Numbered from the stretch's first letter, positions 53,112 through 61,721 are shown. The stretch is 64,000 nucleotides of DNA from JADJPO01 sp963750395 (GCA_963750395.1 CAVVQM010000015.1:1-64000); one strand, 5' to 3'. Program-made: numbers and translations. The notes: a model not told the origin generated them from the letters alone.

Positions 53112-55739
53112 TCACTGCAATATATCGACGTCCCGGAGCGGGGCCAGCTGTCGAGCGAGCTGCCGGGTCGCCAGCGCGGTGTGCAACATCGACACGCTGC
53201 GCCGGACCGGATCCACCAGAGCTGCCAGATCCTGCTCACCGAAGGGACCGGACTCCTGACCGCGAGCGAGGACCACGGCCGACCGGACCTCGGGGATGGG
53301 GACGGCGAGCAGGTGCCGCCAGGCGGCGAGCGGTGCCCCCGCCAGCTTGGGCCGGACGACGTCGGTGTCCTCCACCAGCAGCGCGCGTCCGCCCACGGCG
53401 ATCTCGGCGACCAGCCAGTGCCCGGCGTCCAGGACCAGTTGACGCTCCGGAGGCCGCAGCCCCACACCACCGCTGACCGCCCACAGCCCGCCGTCGGGGA
53501 CCAGGACCGCAGCGGCGTCCGCGTCGGCGATCTCGACGATCTCGTCCGCCAGCATCTGGGCGGCGTCGCACACCCCGTACAGCTCACCGATGCGCGCGCT
53601 CACGGTCTCGATGAGTGCCGCCGTCGGCAGCGGCTGGGGCTCCATGTGGGGGCCTGCGGCCAGCGGCGCCGGCCCGGACGGCGGGAGGTCAGGGGCGGGG
53701 ACGTGGCCGTCCCCGCCCGGGCCCGCCAGCGCGATCAGGTCGGCGCTCGTGCCGGCGGGACCCAGCGCGCTCCGGAACGGGATACCGGTCAGTCGGCGAT
53801 CGAGCTCGGTGGGGTGCTGGGGCGAGTCCGTGCGACCCAGCAGTTCCCTGCGTCGAGCCAGGGCATCTGCTTCGAGGCCCAGATCGGTGGGCTCGGGCTC
53901 GAAGACGGCCTCGGACTCGGGCTCGCGGACGGCCTCGGGCCCGGGCTCGGTGACGGACTCGGGCTCGGGTGCGCGGGCTGCGTCCTCAGAGGCGGTTTCG
54001 TCAGAACCGGTTTCGTCAGAACCGGTTTCATCAGAACCGGTTTCATCTGGACCGGTTTCGTCCGTACCAATGTCGTCTGAGTCTGTTTCGCTCGGATCTG
54101 CGTCGTCGAGCTCCGCGTTGCCGAGGTCGGTCTCAGAGGGCTCGAGCGAGTCCGTCTCGTTCCCCTCCTCTTCGCCGATCTCCTCGCGAACGGGCTGCTC
54201 GTCGTCCTGGCCCTCTGGGTCGTCGGCGTCGTCCCGGTCGGGCGCGTCGGTCTTGCTCCACCAGTCGAACCCCTGATCGGCCCACCCGACCGGCTCTCCG
54301 AGCCGGTTCCCCGTGGTGGGGAAGGGGAGGATCAGCGATCGGGTGTCCGTGCTGGCCAGAATCGGTGCGTCTGCGAACGGGGCGTCCTCGGCCCGATCAC
54401 CCTCGCCGTCGTCGACCACGTCAGGTTCCGTCGACTCGGACGGCTCGTCGGGGACGGGTCGTCGGGCGACAGGCGGCAGCGGGGGCGGCACCGACCGCGG
54501 CGGTGTCGCCTGCGCATCGGGCGCGTCATCAGGCAGGTCATCGGGCGCAGCCTCGGGTTCGGCAACGACCGGGGGGTTCCGTTCGCCGTCCGACGTACTT
54601 GGTGCCGGCTCGATCAACGGCGACGAGGATGCTGCTGCGGGCAGCGGCGGCGGCTGTGGCCCGACCTGTGCCGACGGCGGAGGGGCCGGTGGTGGGGCGG
54701 CCGACGGGGTCGCCGGCGTCGGCAACGGCGGTGGCACCGCAGGCCCGGACGCGTGCGCCGTAGCCGGTGGACGGCTCGGCAGGGGCGGCGGTGTCGCGAT
54801 CTCCACCGGCCGGCTCTGCTCGCCGGCCGTCTCGTCCTGCCCGATGTCCTGGTCGTGCGGTGGCGACTCGCCGATCGCGGGCGGTTCCAGGGACCAGTGA
54901 TCGTTCTCGTGCCCCTCGATCGCCGGGCTGGCCACCTGCGGGTGCACGGCGGACCCGTTGACGTCGCCCCCCCAGGCCCATTCGGGCGACCATCCGTCAT
55001 CGGGGGGTTCGGCGTCCTGATGTGGCGCCGGGTCCACCGGCCGTGGATCCGCGGTCTCGCGGCTGTGCCTGGCGATCGGCGTCTCGGCACCCTGCCGATC
55101 GCGGGCCGCGGCGGCGGCCGCCGTGGGCGCGATGAGCTCGTCCCATTCAGGCAGGGTCTCGCCATCAGCTGTCTCGTGGGCTTCGGGCCACGTCGTGGTC
55201 CCGAACGACATGCCGCGGTCGGGGGTCTCGGACGAGCGCTGCCGGGGGGCAAGGAACGGCGAAGCCACCGGGGGTGGGCTCGCGTCAGGCTCGTGGTGGA
55301 CCGGTTCGTCCCAGCTCACCTCGTCCTGGACCGGCTCGTGCTGGACCGGATCGCCCCACGCCACCTCGTCCTGGGCCGGCTCCTCCCGGACGGGCTCCTG
55401 ACGAGAGCGGAGGAGGTTGTCCACGCCGTCCAGCAGGGCGGCCCGGGTGATCGGTAGCGAGACCACCATGACCTCGGGCAGGTCCACCGTCGAGAGGGTG
55501 GCCCAGGTCGGCTGGTAGCCCGACACGACGAGTACCGGAACGAGGCGGTCGGCGTTGCGTACCTGGTCGAGTGCCTGCATCGCGACCGTCGGCTCGCCGA
55601 CGTCCAGCACGACCACATCGATCCCCGGGCCGGGCATCAGGTCGGCGATGGCCTCCACCGGATGTTCGATGACCTCGTGCACGTCGGCCAGCCGCATGGC
55701 AAGAGCCATAGATCGCGAGACGACAAGCAGCCGCGCCAC
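53112..55739 (-). CDS. Pseudo-receiver / disordered / GAF-like scaffold protein
   Basis: 875 residues, unrecognised as a whole. Residues 1-112 look like a receiver fold (ARLLVVSRSMALAMRLADV; VVVLDVGEP with D46; VPVLVVSGYQP) but the acidic pair is missing (SRS). Residues about 113-700 are low-complexity: DEVAWGDPVQHEP repeats, poly-Pro PPPLP modules, then an acidic stretch with DETGS repeats and PEPESEAV repeats. Residues about 710-860 are GAF-like (IGELYGVCDAAQMLADEIVE, AAAVLVPDGGLWAVSGGVGL, HLLAVPIPEVRSAVVLARG). It lies between a TadZ-like ATPase and the kinase, suggesting a localisation or signalling scaffold. Confidence 0.7.
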   Translation of the reverse strand: MARLLVVSRSMALAMRLADVHEVIEHPVEAIADLMPGPGIDVVVLDVGEPTVAMQALDQVRNADRLVPVLVVSGYQPTWATLSTVDLPEVMVVSLPITRAALLDGVDNLLRSRQEPVREEPAQDEVAWGDPVQHEPVQDEVSWDEPVHHEPDASPPPVASPFLAPRQRSSETPDRGMSFGTTTWPEAHETADGETLPEWDELIAPTAAAAAARDRQGAETPIARHSRETADPRPVDPAPHQDAEPPDDGWSPEWAWGGDVNGSAVHPQVASPAIEGHENDHWSLEPPAIGESPPHDQDIGQDETAGEQSRPVEIATPPPLPSRPPATAHASGPAVPPPLPTPATPSAAPPPAPPPSAQVGPQPPPLPAAASSSPLIEPAPSTSDGERNPPVVAEPEAAPDDLPDDAPDAQATPPRSVPPPLPPVARRPVPDEPSESTEPDVVDDGEGDRAEDAPFADAPILASTDTRSLILPFPTTGNRLGEPVGWADQGFDWWSKTDAPDRDDADDPEGQDDEQPVREEIGEEEGNETDSLEPSETDLGNAELDDADPSETDSDDIGTDETGPDETGSDETGSDETGSDETASEDAARAPEPESVTEPGPEAVREPESEAVFEPEPTDLGLEADALARRRELLGRTDSPQHPTELDRRLTGIPFRSALGPAGTSADLIALAGPGGDGHVPAPDLPPSGPAPLAAGPHMEPQPLPTAALIETVSARIGELYGVCDAAQMLADEIVEIADADAAAVLVPDGGLWAVSGGVGLRPPERQLVLDAGHWLVAEIAVGGRALLVEDTDVVRPKLAGAPLAAWRHLLAVPIPEVRSAVVLARGQESGPFGEQDLAALVDPVRRSVSMLHTALATRQLARQLAPLRDVDILQ
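53986..54075 (-). repeat. 15-bp coding repeat (DETGS)
   Basis: Six tandem 15-bp units. The four central ones are TCAGAACCGGTTTCG, with a single alternation of the last base, and the outer ones are diverged. In frame they encode DETGS-type pentapeptides inside the acidic disordered region of the scaffold protein. Near-identity of the DNA indicates recent expansion. Confidence 0.85.
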
Positions 55740-55866
55740 GTTGAGCTCTCCCTTCGTTCAGCTGCGCCGGCGGATGCGGGCGTCGCAGCATCAGGGGTGA
55801 CCCCCCGGTCACGACCCCCGCATCATTGCACCTCTCGGCGCTCGTCCCGGGCACCGGGCGGCGCCG

Positions 55867-57201
55867 TCACTGCCCGCGGGGGCGCAGCAGGCCGAACCAT
55901 CCTCCACGGCGACGGGCGCCGGTCGATTCGTCCCTGACATCGATCCGGGTGAGCTCATCGGGATCGCGTGGCCCGCCGAACAGTCCGGGCTCAGCGCCGG
56001 CCGGGTCCGGCTCGGTGTCGTCACCCATGTCGTCACCGGCGCCGTCGCCGGCGCCGGCATGACGATCGATGGCGGCATCGGTGCCAGGTGGCAGGTCCGC
56101 AGGCGCCCCGGCCGGCCGGCCGGCGAGCAGGTGCTCTTCCACGAACCGGCGGATCGCCGTGGTCACCGGATGCTGGGGGTGTGCGGCAGCGATGGGCATC
56201 CCCAGATTGCCCGCCTCACCGACCTCGTCGGAGACGGGGATGCTGGCCGCGCATGCCGCGCCGAGCAGACGCTCGACCTCGTGGTGCGACAGGCCGTGTC
56301 GATCGTCGGCGCGGTTGAGCACCACCCGCTGCCGTTCGCCGGGGTAGCCCAGCATGCGCATGGTCTCCTGCGCCAGGCTCAGACTCTTCAATGCGGTGAG
56401 GTCCGGGCTGGCGACGAGCGCCACGCGATCGGAGAGGTCGAGAGCGGCAAGCACCTGGTCGTCGAATCCGGCGGGGGTGTCGACCACGACGTGGTCCACG
56501 GTGCGACGTAGTTCGTGGATCACCTCGACGACCAGCATCGGATGGATCCGGGCGGCGGCGGCCGGTGTTGCCGGAGCGGCAAGGACGCTCAGGCCCGGTA
56601 GGGATGGGTGGAGCAGCGGGCGCAGAGCGTCGATGCGCACGTGGCCACGCAGGGCAGCGGCGTCCGCGAGTGTCGACGGGGGGAGCAGATGAAGGACCGT
56701 GGCGACGTCGCCGAAGGGGTAGTCCAGGTCGACGAGCACGACATCGCGCGAGCCACCGTCGGCCAGCACCGCCGCGATGTTGACCGCCAGGGTCGTCTTG
56801 CCGACGCCTCCCTTCGTCGAGAAGACGGTGATCACCTGCCCCCAGTCCCGGTCGGTCTCCAGGCCGTTCTGCACGGCAGTCTGCAGGGACGTCGTGTCGC
56901 TGATCTCCACGACGGCAGTCAGCCCGGCTCGCGCTGCGTGCAGACGCATCGCGTCGTCCACGCCGTGCCGTACCAGGATGTTGGTGAGCCGCGGCCAATC
57001 GTTCTTGAGCCGGTCGGCCAGCTCGAGGGCCGCCGTGGTCCGAAGGGTCGGGCCCAGCACGACGGTCCTGGTGCTGGGATGCAGGTGAAGGAACGCGTCC
57101 AGGGCCTCCGTCGTGGTCACCGGGATCGCCGGATGCCGGAGCGCGACGGCCGCCCGCAGCGCGACGGCGGCATCGTGGTCCGGGTCGAAGATGACGATCA
57201 T
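55867..57201 (-). CDS. CpaE/TadZ-like MinD-superfamily ATPase
   Basis: 444 residues. An N-terminal receiver-like domain without phospho-site (1-115: MIVIFDPDHDAAVALRAAV) is followed by a ParA/MinD ATPase with deviant Walker A KGGVGKTT (130-137), VVLVDLDYPFGDVATVL, and DHVVVDTPAGFDD (Walker B region). A hydrophilic tail (about 355-444) is Asp/Gly-rich. This is the TadZ/CpaE plan, which positions Tad/Flp pili at a cell site. No CpaF, TadB or TadC gene is next to it. First gene of the minus-strand unit. Confidence 0.9.
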   Translation of the reverse strand: MIVIFDPDHDAAVALRAAVALRHPAIPVTTTEALDAFLHLHPSTRTVVLGPTLRTTAALELADRLKNDWPRLTNILVRHGVDDAMRLHAARAGLTAVVEISDTTSLQTAVQNGLETDRDWGQVITVFSTKGGVGKTTLAVNIAAVLADGGSRDVVLVDLDYPFGDVATVLHLLPPSTLADAAALRGHVRIDALRPLLHPSLPGLSVLAAPATPAAAARIHPMLVVEVIHELRRTVDHVVVDTPAGFDDQVLAALDLSDRVALVASPDLTALKSLSLAQETMRMLGYPGERQRVVLNRADDRHGLSHHEVERLLGAACAASIPVSDEVGEAGNLGMPIAAAHPQHPVTTAIRRFVEEHLLAGRPAGAPADLPPGTDAAIDRHAGAGDGAGDDMGDDTEPDPAGAEPGLFGGPRDPDELTRIDVRDESTGARRRGGWFGLLRPRGQ

Positions 57202-57257
57202 GGCTACCTATGTTCATCGACGTTCCGGCTCAGGCAGCATCCCCGCAGGTGCCGACC

Positions 57258-57291
57258 GGTTGATTCCCGATACAGGTTGATTCCCGATACA
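57258..57291. repeat. 17-bp tandem duplication in divergent promoter region
   Basis: GGTTGATTCCCGATACA occurs twice, perfectly, head to tail, in the 188-bp region between the TadZ-like gene and the divergent zinc-ribbon gene. It may be a duplicated regulator site or a slippage product. Confidence 0.85.
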
Positions 57292-57389
57292 GACGGTAGC
57301 CGGATTTGTGGGTTGGGTGATCCACCTCTCAGCCGGATGTCGGCACCACGGTCGCCACCGCCAGGACGAAAACCGAGGTGAGCCGCCCG

Positions 57390-57796
57390 ATGTCCTCAAT
57401 CCAGGAGGTGATCGACCCGATCGATTTCTCGTGGACGCCCAAGGTTCGGCAGCCGATCGACGGCCGGTCTCCGGTCGCTGTCGTCGCTGCCATGCCCGAC
57501 TCTCACCTGATCTGGACTGGTGCACCCAGTGCCACGCCCCGCTCTCGACGGTGACCGTTCGGGCCGCGCGGGCCCCGCGGCGATTGGTGGGCGGCGAGGT
57601 CGACGAGAGCCGCCTCGACGAACTGATGGCCGACCTGAGTGCCGGCGAGTCGGTACAGCCGATCCTGTCCTGGCTTCCGTTCGAGGGCAGCGGAACGCCG
57701 TCGGGGCTCGTGCGATCCGCGGTGGTCGCCGGCGGGATCGTTCTCGTGCTGGTCGGCCTGCTGGCACTGATGTGGCTCATCAGCCTGTTCATCTGA
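57390..57796 (+). CDS. Zinc-ribbon protein with C-terminal membrane anchor (probable frameshift)
   Basis: About 135 residues. CRRCHARLSPDLDWCTQC is a four-Cys zinc ribbon, followed by a linker and a C-terminal helix (SAVVAGGIVLVLVGLLALMWLISLFI). ATG 57390 has GGTGAG 7 nt upstream, and codon choice in that frame is good until about 57465. The ribbon lies in the next frame, so one missing base is likely. Alternatively it starts intact at GTG 57431 (121 residues). Function unknown. Divergent from the TadZ-like gene. Confidence 0.6.
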
Positions 57797-57908
57797 GGTC
57801 TGCGCACCTGCGCCTCGTGTGCTGCGTTGCCGTGCTCCGGCCAGGTAGCGTGGCGGCGCACCGCCGAGTCGTCGAGACCGGTGGGGAAGGCGAGAGAGGG
57901 GCCCTGCC

Positions 57909-58352
57909 GTGGCGGATCGCACCGAGTCCAGCATCGTCGTCTCCGCGAAACCGGCGGAGGTGCTGGACGTCATCGCGGACCTGGAGGCTTACCCGGAGTG
58001 GACGGGTGCTGTTCAGCGTGCCGAGATCGTCGAGGAGGACGAGGGCGGCTGGGCGCGTCAGGCGACGTTCACCCTCGACGCAGGGGTGATCAAGGACAGC
58101 TACACCCTCGCCTACACCTGGGACATCGCCGACGACGGCGCGGGCTCGGTCTCGTGGAGCCTGGTCGAGGGCACCGTGCTGAAGGCGATGGACGGCACCT
58201 ACCGGCTGCGCGCGAAGGGCTCCGGGACAGAGGTGACCTATCAGCTCTCGGTCGAGGTGAAGATGCCGATGTTGGGCATGCTGCGCCGCAAGGCCGAGAA
58301 GACGATCATCGACACCGCATTGAACGAACTGAAGAAGCGCGTCGAGGGGTAG
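57909..58352 (+). CDS. SRPBCC/START-like protein (polyketide cyclase family)
   Basis: 147-residue ligand-binding fold, Rv2185c-like. It starts with RTESSIVVSAKPAEVLDVIADLEAYPEW and ends with MPMLGMLRRKAEKTIIDTALNELKKRVEG, the amphipathic last helix. Such proteins bind hydrophobic ligands; none is known here. Head of a compact plus-strand run; the next gene starts 4 nt after its stop. Confidence 0.9.
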   Translation: MADRTESSIVVSAKPAEVLDVIADLEAYPEWTGAVQRAEIVEEDEGGWARQATFTLDAGVIKDSYTLAYTWDIADDGAGSVSWSLVEGTVLKAMDGTYRLRAKGSGTEVTYQLSVEVKMPMLGMLRRKAEKTIIDTALNELKKRVEG

Positions 58353-58356
58353 TTCG

Positions 58357-59361
58357 TTGCGCCTCCTGCTGGTCACGGCCGCTCCGGGCACCGACAGCAC
58401 GGCTGCCGCCGGTCGAATCGCCGTTGCGGCAGCCCGTGGTGGTACCAAGACCCGGTTGTTGGCGGGCCCGGCCGGAACCGAGCTCGCGGACTGGGCCGCC
58501 CTCGACGAACCCGGTCTGTCGCTGCCCGAGCGGCCTGACCCGGTCGCCACGCCGTCCGGATCGAGCGAGTTCCCCGGGGTCGAGCACCCGGAGGACGGAG
58601 AGCTCTCGGACCTGCTGGGTGCCGTCCGGGGACAACTCGGGGTGGACGCCCCGCCCCCATGGCTCTGGGCCGCGTTGCCTGGATTCGCCGAGTTCTCCTG
58701 GTTGCTCCGGCTCCCGCGTCTGCTGGATCGGGAGCAGGCCGAACTGGTGGTCGCCGACCTCGGTCCGTCGGTCGCGGCCTGCCGGTTGCTCGCGACGCCG
58801 GGTGCCGTGCGGTCGACGGCCGATCACCTCCTGCCGGTCGCGCGTCGGGTCGACCGGGCCCTGACCCTTGCCGGTGATCCGATCGGGGATCTGTCCGACC
58901 AGATCCGGACGGGGATGCGAGACGTCCAGGCGGCGCTCGAGTCGCCCATGACCCGGTTGCATCTGGCCGCCGGTCACTCCGATCACGTCCAGGTCCGCCG
59001 CTGGCTTCCCCGGCTGGCTTCCTACGGGCCCCGGATCGAGGACCTCGACATCGGCGAGCGGACGCACGGGGCGGTCGCGGATCCCCCGCGGGGTCGCACC
59101 GTGGTCGCCGTCGACGGCGACTTCACCCTGGACCTGCCCCTGCCCTACGCCGAGCGAGCCTGCCTGCACGTGGGACGGATGGGAGACGACCTCGTCCTGG
59201 ACACCTCGCCCGGGCAGGTGCCTCCCGCGGTGATCGCCCTGCCGGCGATGTTGTGCCGTTGCCGGGTGGCCGGCGCCCACCTGGAGGCCCCCGGCAGGCG
59301 GGACGCCGTGCTCCGGGTGCGCATGCGGCCCGATCCCGATCTGTGGCCGGCTCATGCCTGA
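58357..59361 (+). CDS. ArsA/GET3-like protein lacking a Walker A motif
   Basis: 334 residues in the Rv2184c position. It begins RLLLVTAAPGTDSTAAAGRIAVAAA, where ArsA proteins have GKGGVGKST; the P-loop Gly-Lys-Thr core is gone. Later segments retain the family layout: ELVVADLGPSVAACRLL (Walker-B-like), a helical middle and a C-terminal beta-rich domain (VVAVDGDFTLDLPLPYAERACLHVGRMGDDLVL). Probably unable to hydrolyse ATP by the usual mechanism. TTG start, 4 nt after the SRPBCC stop. Confidence 0.8.
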   Translation: MRLLLVTAAPGTDSTAAAGRIAVAAARGGTKTRLLAGPAGTELADWAALDEPGLSLPERPDPVATPSGSSEFPGVEHPEDGELSDLLGAVRGQLGVDAPPPWLWAALPGFAEFSWLLRLPRLLDREQAELVVADLGPSVAACRLLATPGAVRSTADHLLPVARRVDRALTLAGDPIGDLSDQIRTGMRDVQAALESPMTRLHLAAGHSDHVQVRRWLPRLASYGPRIEDLDIGERTHGAVADPPRGRTVVAVDGDFTLDLPLPYAERACLHVGRMGDDLVLDTSPGQVPPAVIALPAMLCRCRVAGAHLEAPGRRDAVLRVRMRPDPDLWPAHA

Positions 59362-59797
59362 GCCTTCGGACGGAGCGACAGGGGAGACGACGGAGGAGAC
59401 CGAGGCGCTGGCCCGGGAGCTGGCCGGGCTGCTGCGGGGCGTGCGCGAGGTGGCGGCGGAGCAGACCTGGCTGTCGGAGATGGTCAGATCGGTGTCCGAG
59501 TCCGCCTCGGATCACTCCGCGACGGACGGCGGCGAGTGCCGGGTCTGTCCCGTCTGCCGGGGCCTGGCCCTGGTGCGCCGGTACAGCCCGGAGGCGTACG
59601 ACCATCTGGACTCGGCGGTCGAGGCCCTGACCTTGGCGGCACGTGCCCTGCTGTCCGGCTCCTCGACCCCGTCGGAGACGGCACCCGAGCGGGACGCCGG
59701 GGGGCCCGCACCGCGATCCACGGGCGATGAGCACAACCGGCCATCAGACCGGCCCCCGGGCCAGCCGCCAGTTCAGTGGATCGAGATCGAGGAGTGA
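59354..59797 (+). CDS. Conserved small protein with CxxC pairs
   Basis: 147 residues, Rv2183c position. A Glu-rich N-terminal helix (EETEALARELAGLLRGVREVA) precedes CRVCPVCRGLALVRRYSPEAYDHL, possibly a metal-binding turn, then a disordered Pro/Ser tail ending VQWIEIEE. Overlaps the ArsA-like gene by 8 bp. Function unknown; conserved with its neighbours. Confidence 0.75.
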   Translation: MPEPSDGATGETTEETEALARELAGLLRGVREVAAEQTWLSEMVRSVSESASDHSATDGGECRVCPVCRGLALVRRYSPEAYDHLDSAVEALTLAARALLSGSSTPSETAPERDAGGPAPRSTGDEHNRPSDRPPGQPPVQWIEIEE

Positions 59798-59810
59798 ACC
59801 GAGGGAGCTG

Positions 59811-60761
59811 GTGGACCGCGTGGACCTGACCATCGGGGTGGACGTCGGTGGGACCAAGATCGCCGCGGGCGTGGTGGACCCGGTCGGCAACGTGGTGGAC
59901 GACGTCCGAATCGCCACCCCGGGGCAGGACGCCGATGCGGTCGAGACGGGCGTCGTCGACGTGATCCACCAACTCGCCGCGCGGCACACGGTGAGTGCGG
60001 TCGGCCTGGCGGTCGCCGGGTTCGTGAACGCCGAGCGAACCATACTGCGCTTCGCGCCGAACCTGCCCATGCGCGATCGCCCGCTGAGCCGGACCATCGG
60101 GCGCAGGGTCGGCCTGCCGGTGGTGGTGGAGAACGACGCGAACGCCGCCGCCTGGGCCGAGCACCGATTCGGTGCGGGTCGCGACGTGCCGGACGTGGTC
60201 ATGCTGACCCTCGGCACCGGCCTCGGCGCGGGGATCGTGGTGGGCGGGGCGCTGCTGCGCGGGGGGTTCGGCGCGGCCGCGGAACTCGGCCACCTGCGCA
60301 TGGTGCCCGGCGGCCTGATCTGCGGCTGCGGCAATCGCGGCTGCTGGGAGCAGTACAGCTCGGGCAGTGCGCTCGTGCGCGATGCCCGGGCGCTGGCCGA
60401 GTCCGACCCGGTTCGTGGTGCGGCACTGTTGGCCTGCGCCGGTGGCCGAGCGTCGGCCATCGAGGGCCGCATGGTGACCGAGGTCGCCCGAGTGGGTGAT
60501 CCATCGGCCCGTGGGCTGCTGGCCGGACTGGGTCGCTGGCTCGGTGAGGGCATCGCGGATCTGGCCAACGTGCTGGACCCGCAGCGGGTGGTGATCGGCG
60601 GCGGCCTCTGCGAGGCAGGTGATCTCCTGCTCGACCCGGCGCGAGAGGCCTACGCGGCAGTACTGTCTGCCGGCAAGGACAGGCCACACCTGCAGATCGT
60701 GCCCGCGGCTCTCGGCAACGGTGCCGGGGTGGTCGGAGCCGCCGATCTAGCGAGGTCGTAG
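59811..60761 (+). CDS. ROK-family sugar kinase 1 (probable glucokinase)
   Basis: 316 residues. DLTIGVDVGGTKIAAGVVD (ATP site), VVVENDANAAAWAEHRFG (catalytic Asp in ENDAN) and the ROK zinc motif ELGHLRMVPGGLICGCGNRG with CWEQ are complete. Phosphorylates glucose or a similar hexose. GTG 59811 is set by GGGAG 4 nt upstream. Followed with zero spacing by a second ROK gene. Confidence 0.9.
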   Translation: MDRVDLTIGVDVGGTKIAAGVVDPVGNVVDDVRIATPGQDADAVETGVVDVIHQLAARHTVSAVGLAVAGFVNAERTILRFAPNLPMRDRPLSRTIGRRVGLPVVVENDANAAAWAEHRFGAGRDVPDVVMLTLGTGLGAGIVVGGALLRGGFGAAAELGHLRMVPGGLICGCGNRGCWEQYSSGSALVRDARALAESDPVRGAALLACAGGRASAIEGRMVTEVARVGDPSARGLLAGLGRWLGEGIADLANVLDPQRVVIGGGLCEAGDLLLDPAREAYAAVLSAGKDRPHLQIVPAALGNGAGVVGAADLARS

Positions 60762-61709
60762 ATGAGCCCGTACACCGTCGGAGTCGACATCGGCGGAACC
60801 AAGGTCGCCGCAGGCGTCGTCGACGAGCGGGGTCGAATCCTCGCCCGCGCGCGGCGGCTGACGCCGTCCCGCGACCCGAAGGCGGTCGAATCGACCATCG
60901 TCGAGGTCGTCCGCGCCCTGAGCGAGGACCACGAGATCGCCGCGGTGGGCATCGGCGCCGCGGGTTTCGTCGACGCGGAACGGTCACGGGTGCTGTTCGC
61001 GCCGCACCTGGCATGGCGCAACGAACCTCTGCGGGACGCGGTCGCAGCAGCGCTCACGCTGCCGGTGGTGGTGGAGAACGACGCGAACGCGGCCGCGTGG
61101 GCAGAGTGGCGCTTCGGCGCCGGGCAGGGGGAGTCGCGGCTGGTCTGCGTCACCCTCGGCACGGGCATCGGCGGCGGCATCGTCATCGACGGTCAGGTGT
61201 ACCGGGGCCGGCACGGCCTGGCCGGGGAGTTCGGGCACATGGTGATCGTCCCCGATGGACACCGCTGCGAATGCGGGAACCGCGGCTGCCTCGAGCAGTA
61301 CGCGTCCGGCAACGTGCTCGGTCGGGAGGCCCGGGAGCTGGCCCGGGCCGGGTCGCCGGTCACCGTGCCGCTGATGGAGCGCGTCGGCGGCGATGTCGAG
61401 GCGCTGGTCGGCCCATTGATCACCGAGGCCGCTCAGGACGGCGATTCCTGCGCGATGGAGCTGTTCGAGGAGGTCGGGCGTTGGCTCGGGATCGGTCTGG
61501 CCAACCTGGCCGCGGCACTCGATCCGGGCGTGTTCGTCATCGGCGGCGGGGTCTCGGACGCGGGGGAGCTGCTCCTCCGCCCGGCCCGGGAGTCGTTCCG
61601 CCGCACCCTGACCGGGCGCGGTTTCCGGCCCGAGCCGCAGATCGTGGTGGCTCACCTGGGTCCCGAGGCCGGCCTGGTCGGGGCCGCCGACCTGGCTCGC
61701 GCAAGCTGA
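60762..61709 (+). CDS. ROK-family sugar kinase 2 (probable glucokinase)
   Basis: 315 residues, a paralogue of the preceding gene: YTVGVDIGGTKVAAGVVDE, VVVENDANAAAWAEWRFG, EFGHMVIVPDGHRCECGNRG with CLEQ. Its ATG directly follows the TAG of ROK 1. The active-site motifs of both are intact. This copy looks closer to actinobacterial glucokinase (CECGNRGCLEQY). The pair suggests tandem duplication followed by divergence in sugar range. Confidence 0.92.
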   Translation: MSPYTVGVDIGGTKVAAGVVDERGRILARARRLTPSRDPKAVESTIVEVVRALSEDHEIAAVGIGAAGFVDAERSRVLFAPHLAWRNEPLRDAVAAALTLPVVVENDANAAAWAEWRFGAGQGESRLVCVTLGTGIGGGIVIDGQVYRGRHGLAGEFGHMVIVPDGHRCECGNRGCLEQYASGNVLGREARELARAGSPVTVPLMERVGGDVEALVGPLITEAAQDGDSCAMELFEEVGRWLGIGLANLAAALDPGVFVIGGGVSDAGELLLRPARESFRRTLTGRGFRPEPQIVVAHLGPEAGLVGAADLARAS

Positions 61710-61721
61710 CCCCGACCGCTC

